A DNA stretch of 64,000 nt, taken from assembly GCF_006385875.1 (NCBI RefSeq), contig NZ_VFSU01000016.1, positions 30,941 to 94,940 of the forward strand. Reading direction: 5' to 3'. The DNA is from Sandaracinobacter neustonicus (GTDB taxonomy: Bacteria > Pseudomonadota > Alphaproteobacteria > Sphingomonadales > Sphingomonadaceae). Positions 34,280-43,393 of the stretch are shown here, piece by piece; positions within the stretch are counted from its first letter, which is position 1; the number at the start of each line of letters is the position of its first letter. The notes under the pieces were generated by a model. The model ran no database searches, had not been told where the DNA came from, and was given only the letters and a program-made list of their open reading frames with translations. A program made the position numbers and the translations under genes.

Positions 34280-34323
34280 GACGAACGAGGAGGTCGGGCC
34301 GGGCAAGCGGAGACTTCACTCCC

Positions 34324-36486
34324 TCACAGAAAACTCTGCGGGTCCACATCCACCGCCACCCGCACGCTGGACGGCAATTGCACCCGCCCCAGCCAGTCCC
34401 GCACATAGGCTTGCAGCGGCGAGGTGCGTCGCGCGTGCACCAGCAGCCGGTGGCGGTGCCGCCCGCGCAGCATGGCGAACGGCGCGGGCGCTGGCCCCCA
34501 TACTTCGATCCCCTCTGCATGTGGCGCAGCCTGCCCCAACCGCTTGGCGGCATCGGCCGCCGCCGCGCCGTCCAGCGCGGAGACCACGATGGCCGCCAGC
34601 CGCCCGAACGGCGGCATCCCTGCGGCCAGCCGCACTTCGCGCTCGGCGGCGTAAAATTCGTCGCGTGCGTTGTGCAGTAGGGCCTGCATCACCCGTGCGC
34701 GCGGCTGGTGCGTCTGCAAAAATACCTCGCCCGGCTTCGCGCCACGGCCCGCGCGGCCCGCCACCTGCCCGATCTGCTGGAACGCCCGTTCGCTCGCCCG
34801 CAGGTCGCCGCCCTCCAGCCCAAGGTCGGCATCCACCACGCCCACCAGCGTCAGGTTCGGGAAATCATGCCCCTTCGCCAGCATCTGCGTGCCGATCAAA
34901 ATGTCGATCTCGCCGTCCGCCACATCCGCCACCAGCGTGGCCATGTCGGCGCTGGTGCGGATGGTGTCCGATGTCGCCACCACCGTTTTCGCCTCCGGCC
35001 ACAGCAGTGCCACTTCCTCCGCCAGCCGCTCCACGCCGGGGCCGCAGGGGGCTAGGCTGTCCTCCGCGCCGCAACTGGGGCAGGCCTTGGGCGTCGGCAT
35101 GGAATGGCCGCAATGATGGCATTGCAGCCGCCGGGCCAGCCGATGTTCCACCAGCCACGCCGTGCAATTGGGGCACTGGATCCGCTCCCCACAGGCGCGG
35201 CATAACGTTAACGGTGCATAGCCGCGCCGGTTCAGGAACAGCAGGCTCTGCTCTTTGCGCGCCAGCCGTTCCTCTACGGCTTTCGCCAGCGGCGGGGCGA
35301 TCCAGCGCCCGCGCGGCGGCGGCTCGCGGGTGAGGTCGATCAGATGGATATCGGGCAGCAGCGCGCCGCCGTGGCGGTCGGGCAGGCGCAACTCGCGATA
35401 GGTGCCGCGCGCCACCTGCTCCATCGTTTCCAAGGCCGGAGTGGCAGTGGCCAGCACCACCGGCACGCCTTCGAACTGCCCGCGCATCACCGCCACGTCG
35501 CGCCCATGATAGGGCACGCTTTCCTCCTGCTTGAACGCCTGATCATGCGCTTCATCCACCACGATCAGCCTGAGGCCCGGCATGGCGAGGAACAGCGCAG
35601 ACCGCGCGCCGACCACCACGGCCGCCTCGCCACTGGTGATGGCGCGGAACGCCGCGCGGCGCGCGGCAGGCGTCAGCCCGGAATGCCACATGGCGGGCGC
35701 GAAGCCGAAGCGCTTGCGGAAGCGCTGCAACCAGGCTTCCGTCAGCGCGATCTCCGGCAGCAGCACCAAGGCCTGCCCGCCGCCGGAAATAGCCTCCGCC
35801 ACCGCCTCCAGATAAACCTCTGTCTTGCCCGCGCCCGTCACGCCATCCAGCAGGAAGGGCTGGGCCTGATGCGCCGCCACCGCCGCGCGCAATTCGCCCG
35901 CCGCCAGCCCTTGCGCCTCGCTCAGCTCCGGCCCCGGCGGCAGGGCAGGGCGGCGCACGGCCACATCTTCCTCTGTTGCCTCGGCGGGCAGCAGCACGCC
36001 TGCTTTCACCAGCGCGCGCAGGCTTTCCACCCGCGCCTCGGCGGCGGCCGCCCATACGGCGAGCGGCGCAGGGCCGATCCCGCGCACGGCATCCAGCCGC
36101 TCCAGCATTCCGGCACGCGCTTTCGATTTCGTCTCCGGCAAATCCCCCAGCACGAACTGCCCCGGCCCCTTGGGCGGCGCCAGAAAGGCGGATTGCGGCA
36201 ACACCATGCGCAACACGGCGGAGGGCGCGGCCAGATAATAATCCGCCACCCATGTCACCAGCTTGCGAATCGGCTCGGGCACGGGCGGCATGTCCAGCAC
36301 GCGCACCTCGCGCAGCTTCGCCTCGTCCACCGGCTTGGTTTGGAAGGCACCATCATCCCACAGCACTCCCGGCACCCGGCGCGGCCCCAGCGGCGCTTCC
36401 ACCACGTCTCCGGCGCGCGCGCCTTCGGGGGCCAGATAATCCAGCGGCCCCAGCCCATGCTGCAAAAGAAGGACAGTCCCGCGCAT
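34324..36486 (-). CDS. priA: Primosomal protein N' (replication restart helicase PriA)
   Basis: PriA recognises stalled forks and reloads the replicative helicase. The 720-residue protein has an N-terminal DNA-binding domain, then GVTGAGKTEVYLEA (Walker A, about residues 218-231), VVDEAHDQAFKQEE (motif II, about 308) and the zinc cluster CRACGERIQCPNC…CHHCGHSMPTPKACPSCG (about residues 430-475). VAGRAGRG (motif VI) follows. The order and length are as in E. coli. It diverges from the transaldolase gene, with 60 bp between start codons. Confidence 0.95.
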   Translation of the reverse strand: MRGTVLLLQHGLGPLDYLAPEGARAGDVVEAPLGPRRVPGVLWDDGAFQTKPVDEAKLREVRVLDMPPVPEPIRKLVTWVADYYLAAPSAVLRMVLPQSAFLAPPKGPGQFVLGDLPETKSKARAGMLERLDAVRGIGPAPLAVWAAAAEARVESLRALVKAGVLLPAEATEEDVAVRRPALPPGPELSEAQGLAAGELRAAVAAHQAQPFLLDGVTGAGKTEVYLEAVAEAISGGGQALVLLPEIALTEAWLQRFRKRFGFAPAMWHSGLTPAARRAAFRAITSGEAAVVVGARSALFLAMPGLRLIVVDEAHDQAFKQEESVPYHGRDVAVMRGQFEGVPVVLATATPALETMEQVARGTYRELRLPDRHGGALLPDIHLIDLTREPPPRGRWIAPPLAKAVEERLARKEQSLLFLNRRGYAPLTLCRACGERIQCPNCTAWLVEHRLARRLQCHHCGHSMPTPKACPSCGAEDSLAPCGPGVERLAEEVALLWPEAKTVVATSDTIRTSADMATLVADVADGEIDILIGTQMLAKGHDFPNLTLVGVVDADLGLEGGDLRASERAFQQIGQVAGRAGRGAKPGEVFLQTHQPRARVMQALLHNARDEFYAAEREVRLAAGMPPFGRLAAIVVSALDGAAAADAAKRLGQAAPHAEGIEVWGPAPAPFAMLRGRHRHRLLVHARRTSPLQAYVRDWLGRVQLPSSVRVAVDVDPQSFL

Positions 36487-36546
36487 TGACTCGCCAGCTA
36501 GCCTCGGGCTTTGGAAGCCTCAACCTCTAGCGCCAAGGATCACCCC

Positions 36547-37200
36547 ATGAAATTCTTCGTCGACACCGCCGACGTCGCCGAAATCGCCGATTTCGCAGCC
36601 ACCGGCCTGCTCGATGGTGTCACCACCAACCCCAGCCTGATCCACAAATCGGGCCGGAAATTCCTGGAAGTGGTGAAGGAAATCTGTGGCCTGGTCGATG
36701 GCCCGGTGTCCGCCGAAGTCGTCGCGCTCGATCTGGACGGTATGCTGCGAGAGGCGGACGTGGTGCGCAATCTCGCCCCCAATGTCTGCGTGAAGCTGCC
36801 GCTGACGTTCGATGGCCTGAAGGCCTGCAAGCGCCTCACCTCCGAAGGCACGCAGGTGAACGTCACGCTGTGCTTTTCCGCCACGCAGGCGCTGCTGGCG
36901 GCCAAGGCCGGGGCTACCTTCATCTCCCCCTTCGTCGGCCGCCACGATGACATCGGCTTCGACGGCATGGACCTGATCGAGGACATCCGCCTGATCTACG
37001 ACAATTACGAATATCAGACGGAAATCCTCGTCGCCTCGGTGCGCCACCCGGTGCACATCCTGCAGGCCGCGAAGATCGGCGCAGACGTGGTGACGGCCCC
37101 GCCCGCCGTGCTGAAGGCGCTGGCGAAGCACCCGCTGACGGAGCGCGGCCTTGAGCAGTTCCTCGCGGACTGGGCGAAAACCGGCGAGACCATCGCCTGA
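36547..37200 (+). CDS. fsa: Fructose-6-phosphate aldolase/transaldolase (small TalC/FSA class)
   Basis: The 217-residue protein is a small class I aldolase. The TTNPSL motif (about residue 28) and the Schiff-base Lys in NVCVKLPLT (about residue 86) are present, and the barrel end ASVRHPVH is conserved. The length separates it from the long transaldolases; whether it acts as transaldolase or fructose-6-phosphate aldolase is decided by one active-site residue that I cannot call with certainty. The ATG at 36547 is chosen over 36511 because the family starts with MKFFVDTAD. xerC follows 16 bases later. Confidence 0.92.
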   Translation: MKFFVDTADVAEIADFAATGLLDGVTTNPSLIHKSGRKFLEVVKEICGLVDGPVSAEVVALDLDGMLREADVVRNLAPNVCVKLPLTFDGLKACKRLTSEGTQVNVTLCFSATQALLAAKAGATFISPFVGRHDDIGFDGMDLIEDIRLIYDNYEYQTEILVASVRHPVHILQAAKIGADVVTAPPAVLKALAKHPLTERGLEQFLADWAKTGETIA

Positions 37201-37216
37201 TGCCAAGGAACCGTTG

Positions 37217-38122
37217 ATGGATGCGGGCGCTCTCTTGGAAGGCTGGCTCGCCAGCCTCGCCAACGAGCGCCGCCTGTCTGCCCACACGTTGCGCGCCTAT
37301 CGCGCCACGCTGGAGCGGTTCCTCGCCCATCTGAACCACACGCACGGCCGCCCGGCCGATGCGGCGCTGCTGGCGTCGCTGGAAGCCGCAGACATCCGCG
37401 CCTTCCTCGCCGCCCGCCGCGCGGAGGGGCTGTCCAACACGTCCGCCGCCCGCGAACTCTCAGCGATCCGCACCTTCGGTGGCTATCTGCGGGACAGGCA
37501 CGGCATCCGGCTCGGCGGCCTTGAAGGCGTTGCCAGCCCGAAGGTGAAAAAGGGCCTGCCGCGCCCCATTTCGCCCGTGGATGCAAAAGCGCTGGCGGAA
37601 ACCACCGGCGAATTTCATGACGAGCCATGGCTGCAGGCGCGGGATACCGCCGTGCTGCTGCTGCTCTATGGCTCGGGCCTGCGCATCGGCGAGGCGCTGG
37701 CGCTGACGGGTGGAATCCTGCCGCTGGGCGAAACCCTGCCCGTGACCGGCAAGGGGCGGAAAACGCGCATGATCGTGCTGCTTCCGCCCGTGCGGGACGC
37801 CATCGACCAGTATCTGAAGCTCTGCCCCTATGCCCCGTCCCGCGAGCACGCCCTGTTCCGTGGCGCGAGGGGCGGCCCGCTGGACCCCGGCGTGTTGCGC
37901 GGCACGCTGCGCAAGGCACGCGTGGCGTTGGGCCTGCCGGACAGCGCCACCCCCCATGCGCTGCGCCACAGCTTCGCCACCCATTTGCTGGCGCGCGGCG
38001 CGGATTTGCGGACCATTCAGGAATTGCTGGGCCACGCCAGCCTATCCAGCACGCAGATTTACACCAGTATCGACACGGCACGGCTGCTGGACGTGTATAA
38101 AAGCGCCCATCCCCGCGGCTGA
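37217..38122 (+). CDS. xerC: Tyrosine recombinase XerC
   Basis: XerC with XerD resolves chromosome dimers at dif. The 301-residue protein has the SAM-like N-terminal domain (about residues 1-95) and the catalytic domain with the Arg in GSGLRIGEAL (about 158), the Lys in GKGRKTRM (about 182), HALRHSFATHLL (about 252-263), the second His in LGHASLSS (about 277) and the Tyr nucleophile in IYTSI (about 286). The ATG at 37217 follows AAGGA. It appears to be cotranscribed with the transaldolase. Confidence 0.93.
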   Translation: MDAGALLEGWLASLANERRLSAHTLRAYRATLERFLAHLNHTHGRPADAALLASLEAADIRAFLAARRAEGLSNTSAARELSAIRTFGGYLRDRHGIRLGGLEGVASPKVKKGLPRPISPVDAKALAETTGEFHDEPWLQARDTAVLLLLYGSGLRIGEALALTGGILPLGETLPVTGKGRKTRMIVLLPPVRDAIDQYLKLCPYAPSREHALFRGARGGPLDPGVLRGTLRKARVALGLPDSATPHALRHSFATHLLARGADLRTIQELLGHASLSSTQIYTSIDTARLLDVYKSAHPRG

Positions 38123-38124
38123 CG

Positions 38125-38529
38125 TTACGCCCTGCGGGCTGAAGCCCTGTCCACATCGAAAATCAGGAACAGCTGCCACACCAGCGCCAGCACCGCGAGG
38201 CCCGACAGCACCCACGGATGGCCGATGCTCACGGCAGACCAGTCGAACTCGCCTGCGTTCATCTTCTTGATATGGTTGAAATTCTGGGTGAGCCCAACCA
38301 CCAGCCCCATCATCCCCGCCACGGCGGCGATATAGCGCGGCAACAGCCGGTTATAGCCCTTCAGCAGCAACAGGATCGCCAGCACACCCAGCGCGAACCG
38401 CTGCACCCGGCAATAGGGGCAGGGATGCACCATCCCGGCGATATCCAGCGCCAGCGTGCCCAGCACCACCAGCAACACGAACGCCGCCACCAGCCGCCGG
38501 TTCTGCAAAATGGTTGTCAGCTTTTCCAT
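38125..38529 (-). CDS. Short DsbB-like membrane protein with one CxxC
   Basis: The 134-residue protein has four hydrophobic helices. The first periplasmic loop carries CPYCRVQRFALG, matching the quinone-side Cys pair and following Gln-Arg of DsbB. DsbB also needs a second periplasmic cysteine pair to oxidise DsbA; no further Cys exists here. So it is either a divergent DsbB that uses a partner thiol protein, or a vitamin-K-epoxide-reductase-like simplified oxidoreductase. The ATG at 38529 has GGGAGGGG upstream. It is convergent with xerC, two bases apart. Confidence 0.75.
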   Translation of the reverse strand: MEKLTTILQNRRLVAAFVLLVVLGTLALDIAGMVHPCPYCRVQRFALGVLAILLLLKGYNRLLPRYIAAVAGMMGLVVGLTQNFNHIKKMNAGEFDWSAVSIGHPWVLSGLAVLALVWQLFLIFDVDRASARRA

Positions 38530-38652
38530 GTGGTGCCCCTCCCTCGAATGTCCGCACCGTAGCGCGCCTTGGATGCCCCGCAAGTCTGTTCCGGCACCCC
38601 TCTTGCCATCTTCAGCCAATCTCATAGTCTCTCGCCAAAGGGGGTCGGGCGG

Positions 38653-39921
38653 ATGCAGGCAGAGCAGGGCAGGAAGATCGGCCCCGTTACGGGTACATTC
38701 CTTGTCGCCACCACCATGATCGGCTCGGGCATCTATATGCTGCCCGCCAGTGCCGCCGCGATCGGCAGTATCTCCATCATCGGCTGGATCGTCGCGGCGA
38801 TGGGGGCGATCCTTGTGGGCCTGACGCTTGCGGGGCTGGCGCGGTTGGAGCCGGGGGGCTGCTACCTCGATTCCATCGCGCAACTGCTGGGCGCGTCTGC
38901 CGGGATGGTGGCCACTATCCTCTATATCTTTTCCTTGCTGCTCAGCCTGCCGATGGTGGCGGTCGCCGCTGCCGGTTATACGGGTTTCATCTTTCCCGCG
39001 CTCGGTTCTCCGCAGGCGGTGCAGTGGGTCACCATCGGCTATGTCTGGCTGATTGTCGCCATCGCCTGGGGCGGGGCCGCCGGTATCGCCCGCATCGCCT
39101 CCCTTACCCTTGTCGTCGGGATGATCCCGCTGGCCCTCGTCGCCACGCTGGGCTGGGCGCATTTCGATGCGGAGATTTTCCGCAGCAGCTGGAATATCTC
39201 GGGCAAATCCAACGCCTCGGCGGCGATGCAGGCCACGCTGCTGCTGTTCATGGCCTATCTGGGCCTCGAAAACGCCTCCATCGTCAGCGATCAGATGGAA
39301 AATCCGCGCCGCACCGTACCGATTGCCACCATCGCCGGAATCCTGTTCGCCACCATCGTCTATGTTGGCTCCACCACCGTCATTTCCGGGCTGATCCCGG
39401 CCGCGACGCTGGCGAAATCCCACGCGCCTTTTGCGGACGCGACGGCCATCATCCTCGGCTCGGTGGCGGCGCTTCTGATCGCCGTGTGCGGGGCGACAAA
39501 GGCGGCGGGCACGCTGGGCGCGCTGCAACTGGGCAGCATCGAATCGCTGCTGGTGCTGAAGCGCCAGTGCAGCGGCAGCGGCATGTCGCGCGGCGGCACC
39601 AACATCGGCATCGGGCTGATCGCCACGGTGATCGCGCTGGCCACCGCCTCGCCGGATGTCGCCAGCCAGTTCGGCCTGCTGGCCACCGCGATGGTCACGG
39701 TCTGCCTGTTTTCCTATTTGCTGGCCGGGCTGGCGCTGGTGAAGGCGCGTGGCGGCGTGCCGCGGCTGATCGGTCTGGCCGCGATCGCATTTATGCTGGG
39801 CCTGCTGGCGGTGCAGCCGCTGGGCGACATGCTGCTTCCAGCCATATTGGTGGGCGGGGCCTTGCCGCTGGCATGGCTGCTGCTGTTCTGGTGCAACCGG
39901 ACCGTTTCCACACTTGCCTGA
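38653..39921 (+). CDS. APC-superfamily amino-acid permease (AdiC-like)
   Basis: The 422-residue protein has twelve hydrophobic helices. The first contains TTMIGSGIYMLPAS, the broken-helix substrate motif of the basic amino-acid/polyamine antiporter family (AdiC, CadB, PotE). Its length (about 420-445 in the family) fits. The start ATG is at 38653, with a purine-rich stretch just upstream. The protein may exchange arginine or a similar amino acid for its decarboxylated amine, but no decarboxylase gene is nearby, so the substrate remains open. Confidence 0.83.
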   Translation: MQAEQGRKIGPVTGTFLVATTMIGSGIYMLPASAAAIGSISIIGWIVAAMGAILVGLTLAGLARLEPGGCYLDSIAQLLGASAGMVATILYIFSLLLSLPMVAVAAAGYTGFIFPALGSPQAVQWVTIGYVWLIVAIAWGGAAGIARIASLTLVVGMIPLALVATLGWAHFDAEIFRSSWNISGKSNASAAMQATLLLFMAYLGLENASIVSDQMENPRRTVPIATIAGILFATIVYVGSTTVISGLIPAATLAKSHAPFADATAIILGSVAALLIAVCGATKAAGTLGALQLGSIESLLVLKRQCSGSGMSRGGTNIGIGLIATVIALATASPDVASQFGLLATAMVTVCLFSYLLAGLALVKARGGVPRLIGLAAIAFMLGLLAVQPLGDMLLPAILVGGALPLAWLLLFWCNRTVSTLA

Positions 39922-39942
39922 TCCGCAAAGGAGTTCCGCTCC

Positions 39943-40698
39943 ATGGCCACCCGCGCAGCCTCCCCGGTTCGAAGCCGCTTTTTCGTGCGAATGGCACTGC
40001 TGGCGCTGCTGATCGCGCTTGCGGGCTTTATGCCCACCTACTGGCTGCCGATGATCAGCGGCCGCAGCTTCCCGCCCATCCTGCATCTGCACGGAGCGAT
40101 CTTCATCAGCTGGACGCTGTTGTTCCTGTGGCAAAGCTGGCTGGTCGCCAGCGGCCGCACGGCGGATCACCGGCAATGGGGGCTGGTGGGAATTGCGCTG
40201 GCGACCACCATGGTCATCTCCGTATTGCTGGCGGTTGAGGCCAGTTATGTCGCCGCAGCCCGCATCGGCATGGAGCCGCAGGCGCGCGCCTTTTCCAGCG
40301 TGTCTTTGCTGGGGATATCGGCGTTCGCGGGGCTGATCGTCGTGGCGATCCGCAACGTCCGCCACCCCGATGTCCACCGGCGGCTGATGCTGGCCAGCTT
40401 CGTGCCGATGCTGCAGGCAGCGGTTGCCCGCTGGTTTCAGCTGGCTCTGCCCCCGCCGCCGGGCGCGGTCGGTCCGCCGCCGGTGTTCGTCGCGATTCCG
40501 CCCGGCCTTCTCACATGGATCGTGTTTATCGGCGCGCTCGCTTTGCATGACAGGCGGGTGCTGGGTCGCATCCACCCGGCCACAAAGGCGGGTGCCGCCG
40601 TCACGCTGGCGGCGATCCTGTTGCCGCTGCTGGTGGGCAACAGCGCGATCTGGGCGGTGATCACACAGGGCTTCGCCAGCCTCGCCCCGCGCGGATAG
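39943..40698 (+). CDS. Seven-helix membrane protein of unknown function
   Basis: The 251-residue protein has about seven hydrophobic helices. Histidines sit near membrane edges in ILHLHGAIFISW and DVHRRLMLASF, a pattern seen in haem- or quinone-binding membrane proteins and in DUF2306-like proteins. The assignment is weak. It follows the permease gene by 21 bases with AAGGAG before its ATG, so it may be in the same transcript. No catalytic motif is recognised. Confidence 0.65.
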   Translation: MATRAASPVRSRFFVRMALLALLIALAGFMPTYWLPMISGRSFPPILHLHGAIFISWTLLFLWQSWLVASGRTADHRQWGLVGIALATTMVISVLLAVEASYVAAARIGMEPQARAFSSVSLLGISAFAGLIVVAIRNVRHPDVHRRLMLASFVPMLQAAVARWFQLALPPPPGAVGPPPVFVAIPPGLLTWIVFIGALALHDRRVLGRIHPATKAGAAVTLAAILLPLLVGNSAIWAVITQGFASLAPRG

Positions 40699-40722
40699 GG
40701 TAGCTTGCGCTTCGGTTTAAAT

Positions 40723-40743
40723 CTGATATCAATTTAATATCAG
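40723..40743 (+). promoter_or_regulatory. AT-rich dyad (operator) upstream of the SPFH gene
   Basis: CTGATAT (40723-40729) and ATATCAG (40737-40743) face each other across seven AT-rich bases, 15 bases before the start codon at 40759. The site stands out from the GC-rich surroundings. A ribbon-helix-helix protein encoded two genes on (41646) is a possible ligand, which would make this an autoregulatory operator; that is inference. Confidence 0.5.
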
Positions 40744-40758
40744 TTTAAGGGAGCGCAT

Positions 40759-41637
40759 ATGCCTGATTCGCCTGTTCCGATCCTCTCCGCCAGCCGGGAG
40801 GTGCCCGCCCACAGCTACAACGGCCTTGCCGTGCTGGCGCTGGCGGCATTGTGCTGTGCGCTGCTGATTCTGGCGGTGCTTTCGCGCAGCCCGGTGCTGA
40901 TCCTGCCCACCGCGCTGGCGGCTTTGCTCGTCGCGCCCGGTTTCTACATGATCCAGCCCAATCAGGCCGCCGCCATCCTGCTGTTCGGTGCCTATCGCGG
41001 CACGGACAGGGGCGAGGGCCTGCGCTGGACATGGCCGTGGAACACCCGCAAGAAGATCAGCGTTCGCGCCAACAACCTGATTTCGCAGCAGATCAAGGTG
41101 AACGATCTGCGCGGTAACCCCATCGAGATGGCTGCGCAGGTCGTCTGGCGTGTCACCGATACCGCGCAGGCACTGTTCGATGTGGACGATTACCGCGAAT
41201 TCGTCGTCGCCCAGATCGAAGCCGCGATCCGCGCCATCGGCGCACGCTATCCCTATGACGATTTCGAACATCTGGAAGTCACGCTGCGCGGCAACCATGA
41301 TCAGGTGGGTGCCGAACTGCGCATCGAGCTGATGAACCGCCTCGCCGTGGCGGGGATCACGGTGGACGAATGCGGCTTCACCCATCTGGCCTATGCGCCG
41401 GAAATCGCGGGCGCGATGCTCCGCCGCCAGCAGGCCGAAGCCGTGGTCGCCGCCCGCAAGACGCTGGTCGAAGGCGCGGTGGGCATGGTGGAAATGGCGC
41501 TCGCCCAGCTCAGCGAAAAGGATGTCGTCACGCTGGACGATGAACGCCGCGCGGCGATGGTCTCCAACCTGATGGTGGTGCTGTGCGGCGATCAGAATGC
41601 GCAGCCCGTCCTCAACGCCGGCACCCTCTATCAATAG
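40759..41637 (+). CDS. SPFH/band 7 domain membrane protein
   Basis: SPFH proteins (stomatin, flotillin, HflK/C) form membrane-bound rings or scaffolds. The 292-residue protein has two N-terminal hydrophobic segments (about residues 22-42 and 47-70), then a band 7 domain (about 72-260) with [35 protein letters not shown] and the coiled region [24 protein letters not shown]. It starts just after an AT-rich dyad. A short ribbon-helix-helix gene and a small membrane-protein gene follow with tiny gaps, so the three form an operon. The cellular role is unknown. Confidence 0.87.
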   Translation: MPDSPVPILSASREVPAHSYNGLAVLALAALCCALLILAVLSRSPVLILPTALAALLVAPGFYMIQPNQAAAILLFGAYRGTDRGEGLRWTWPWNTRKKISVRANNLISQQIKVNDLRGNPIEMAAQVVWRVTDTAQALFDVDDYREFVVAQIEAAIRAIGARYPYDDFEHLEVTLRGNHDQVGAELRIELMNRLAVAGITVDECGFTHLAYAPEIAGAMLRRQQAEAVVAARKTLVEGAVGMVEMALAQLSEKDVVTLDDERRAAMVSNLMVVLCGDQNAQPVLNAGTLYQ

Positions 41638-41645
41638 CCCGCCCG

Positions 41646-41843
41646 GTGGCCGATCAGAGGAAATCGCTGCTGCTGCGCCTGTCGCCCGACTTGCACAGCG
41701 CAATCGAGCGGCTGGCCGCGGCGGAGTTGCGCTCCGTCAACGCAGAGATCGAGATTCTGCTGCGCGAGGGCCTCGCCCGCCGGGGCCAGAAGCTGCCCGA
41801 CGCCACCCCCGTCCGCCGCGGCCGCCCCGCGAAAGACGGCTGA
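41646..41843 (+). CDS. Small ribbon-helix-helix (Arc-like) protein
   Basis: The 65-residue protein reads as one Arc/MetJ fold: an N-terminal strand KSLLLRLSPDLHSAIERLA and helix, then RSVNAEIEILLREGL, followed by a basic C-terminal tail. The probable start is GTG at 41646, eight bases after the SPFH stop codon; no strong ribosome-binding site is visible, so coupling to the upstream gene is likely. It probably dimerises and binds DNA, and could control its own operon at 40723-40743. Antitoxins use the same fold, but no toxin-like partner is adjacent. Confidence 0.72.
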   Translation: MADQRKSLLLRLSPDLHSAIERLAAAELRSVNAEIEILLREGLARRGQKLPDATPVRRGRPAKDG

Positions 41844-41867
41844 CCCCCAAGCCTGAAAGCCCCCGCC

Positions 41868-42164
41868 ATGGCCAGCAACCGCAACAACCGCACCGGCAGA
41901 ACTGACAATCGCCGCCCCAGCCTCGATGATGAAGAGGCATGGTTCGCCGCACGGCGCTTCGGCATCGGATCGGGCCGTCCGATCCGCTGGCAGGGCTGGG
42001 CGCTGCTGGCCGCCTATATCGCCGCGCTGCTGGGGATCAGCCTGCCGGGCGAGAAGCCAAACGGCGCGCGCATCGGCCTGATCTTCGCCCTGACGGCGGT
42101 TTTCCTGCTGATCGCCGCCCGCAAGACAGAGGGCGGCTGGCGCGGCGGCAAGGACGACAGATAA
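41868..42164 (+). CDS. Small two-helix membrane protein
   Basis: The 98-residue protein has a charged, Arg/Asn-rich N-terminus (about 45 residues), two hydrophobic helices (about residues 46-62 and 68-85) and a basic C-terminal tail. It starts 24 bases after the ribbon-helix-helix gene and closes the SPFH operon. I recognise no family. Its place suggests it is an accessory of the SPFH membrane scaffold. Confidence 0.6.
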   Translation: MASNRNNRTGRTDNRRPSLDDEEAWFAARRFGIGSGRPIRWQGWALLAAYIAALLGISLPGEKPNGARIGLIFALTAVFLLIAARKTEGGWRGGKDDR

Positions 42165-42170
42165 GGTCGA

Positions 42171-42728
42171 CTATTTGTTGGCGATGCCCAGCGTCTCTTT
42201 CGCATCTTCCTTGTCACGCTCCCGCAAGGCCAGCGCCACGAGGAAGGCGGCATCCGCGATCAGTTCCAGCCCCAGCACCACGCCGAGGAATCCGGCGGAC
42301 ACCTCCGCCCAGTTGAACAGGGTGATCAGGCCCAGCACCACGGAAATCGCCCCCGAGCCAAGGAACAGCAGGAAATAGCGCGATTGCTTGAAGCCCGGCA
42401 CGCTGAGCAGCTTGGCCAGGCCGCCGCCGATCAGCACCAGCGCGAACAGGAAGGGCAGGCCGATCGGACCCACCGCGCGCGGATCGCCGAACTTCAGCGA
42501 AAGCCCGGCATAGACGAGGAACACCCCCACCAGCCCCGGCAGGATCATGGTGAGCGGCCGCACCCGCTTGCGCAGCACGACACCCAGCAGATAGATCGCC
42601 CCCGCGCCCACCAGCAGCCACGGCACGATTCCGGCCACCAGACTCGTCACGGAAACGGGATTGAACGTCACGTAAAGCCCGATGGCCGCCAGCACGCCCG
42701 CCAGCACCGTCCGCACCTGCCAGTTCAT
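42171..42728 (-). CDS. HdeD-like (DUF308) membrane protein
   Basis: The 185-residue protein has six evenly spaced hydrophobic helices built from repeated GxxxxxNP/G motifs (AAIGLYVTFNPVSVTSLVAG, LVGVFLVYAGL and VLGLITLFNWAEVSAGFLG). This is the DUF308/HdeD pattern, related to acid-stress membrane proteins. Function is not established outside E. coli. I set the start at 42728 because AGGGCG is six bases upstream. It is convergent with the SPFH operon. Confidence 0.75.
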   Translation of the reverse strand: MNWQVRTVLAGVLAAIGLYVTFNPVSVTSLVAGIVPWLLVGAGAIYLLGVVLRKRVRPLTMILPGLVGVFLVYAGLSLKFGDPRAVGPIGLPFLFALVLIGGGLAKLLSVPGFKQSRYFLLFLGSGAISVVLGLITLFNWAEVSAGFLGVVLGLELIADAAFLVALALRERDKEDAKETLGIANK

Positions 42729-42877
42729 GTGCATCGCCCTTTATTGAAATTGCGTTGCCCTTATGGTGAGGCCGTTCGCCTTTACATGCAATGGGCTACG
42801 GGCCTTGAGGCATGTCATCAAACCAGAAGGAAGCGCGGCTAAACCCTCCTCGCGATCCATATGAAGGAGCACGGATA

Positions 42878-43393
42878 ATGGGACAGTTGGTGGTTCTCGG
42901 CTTCGACGGCATTACCGCCGCGGACGAAGTGCTGAACAAGGTGCGCGGGCTGAAGGCCGAACATCTGATCGATCTGGAAGACGCCGTGGTGGTGGAGCGC
43001 GATTCCGAAGGCAAGGTGCACATCAAGCAGGCGCTGAACCTCACGGCGCTGGGGGCGGCCTCCGGCGGGTTGTCAGGCGCGTTCTGGGGCACGCTGGTGG
43101 GGCTGATCTTCCTGAACCCGCTGGCGGGCTTCGCCATTGGCGCGGCCACCGGCGCGGGCGCGGGCGCGCTTTCGGGCAGCCTGATGGATTATGGCGTGAA
43201 TGACGAATTCGTCGGCAAGCTGGCGGAAACCATCCCCAACAACAGCTCCGCCCTGTTCGTGCTGGTGCGCGAAGTGACGATGGACAAGGTGGTGGACGCC
43301 ATCCAGCCATGGCACCCGCGCGTGCTGAACACCTCGCTCAGCAACGAACAGGAAGCGAAGCTGGTGGAGGCCCTGAAGGCGCACAGCGCCTGA
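42878..43393 (+). CDS. DUF1269-family protein with a glycine-rich central hairpin
   Basis: The 171-residue protein has a soluble alpha/beta N-terminal part, a central stretch of two hydrophobic Gly/Ala-rich segments (about residues 56-105, GLSGAFWGTLVGLIFLNPLA and GAATGAGAGALSG) and a soluble C-terminal part. DUF1269 proteins have this exact layout and are often stress-induced, but their activity is unknown. GGAGCACGGA precedes the ATG. Its last codons and stop are copied in a 31-bp tandem repeat that continues past the gene. Confidence 0.82.
   Translation: MGQLVVLGFDGITAADEVLNKVRGLKAEHLIDLEDAVVVERDSEGKVHIKQALNLTALGAASGGLSGAFWGTLVGLIFLNPLAGFAIGAATGAGAGALSGSLMDYGVNDEFVGKLAETIPNNSSALFVLVREVTMDKVVDAIQPWHPRVLNTSLSNEQEAKLVEALKAHSA

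Larger units (their letters stand above)
33953..34323. other. Gene-free interval with repeats between thpR and priA
   Basis: The interval lies between convergent genes. It holds composite repeat copy C (33977-34150), a CTCTCCCCCCG/CGGGGGGAGAG-like hairpin near 34171-34190 and a 27-bp dyad at 34253-34279. I see no gene. Confidence 0.65.

Noticed and set aside
38530..40575. N-terminal extension of the DsbB-like gene to 816 residues
   Set aside because: The extra part is antisense to the permease and membrane-protein genes, and a strong ribosome-binding site marks the ATG at 38529.
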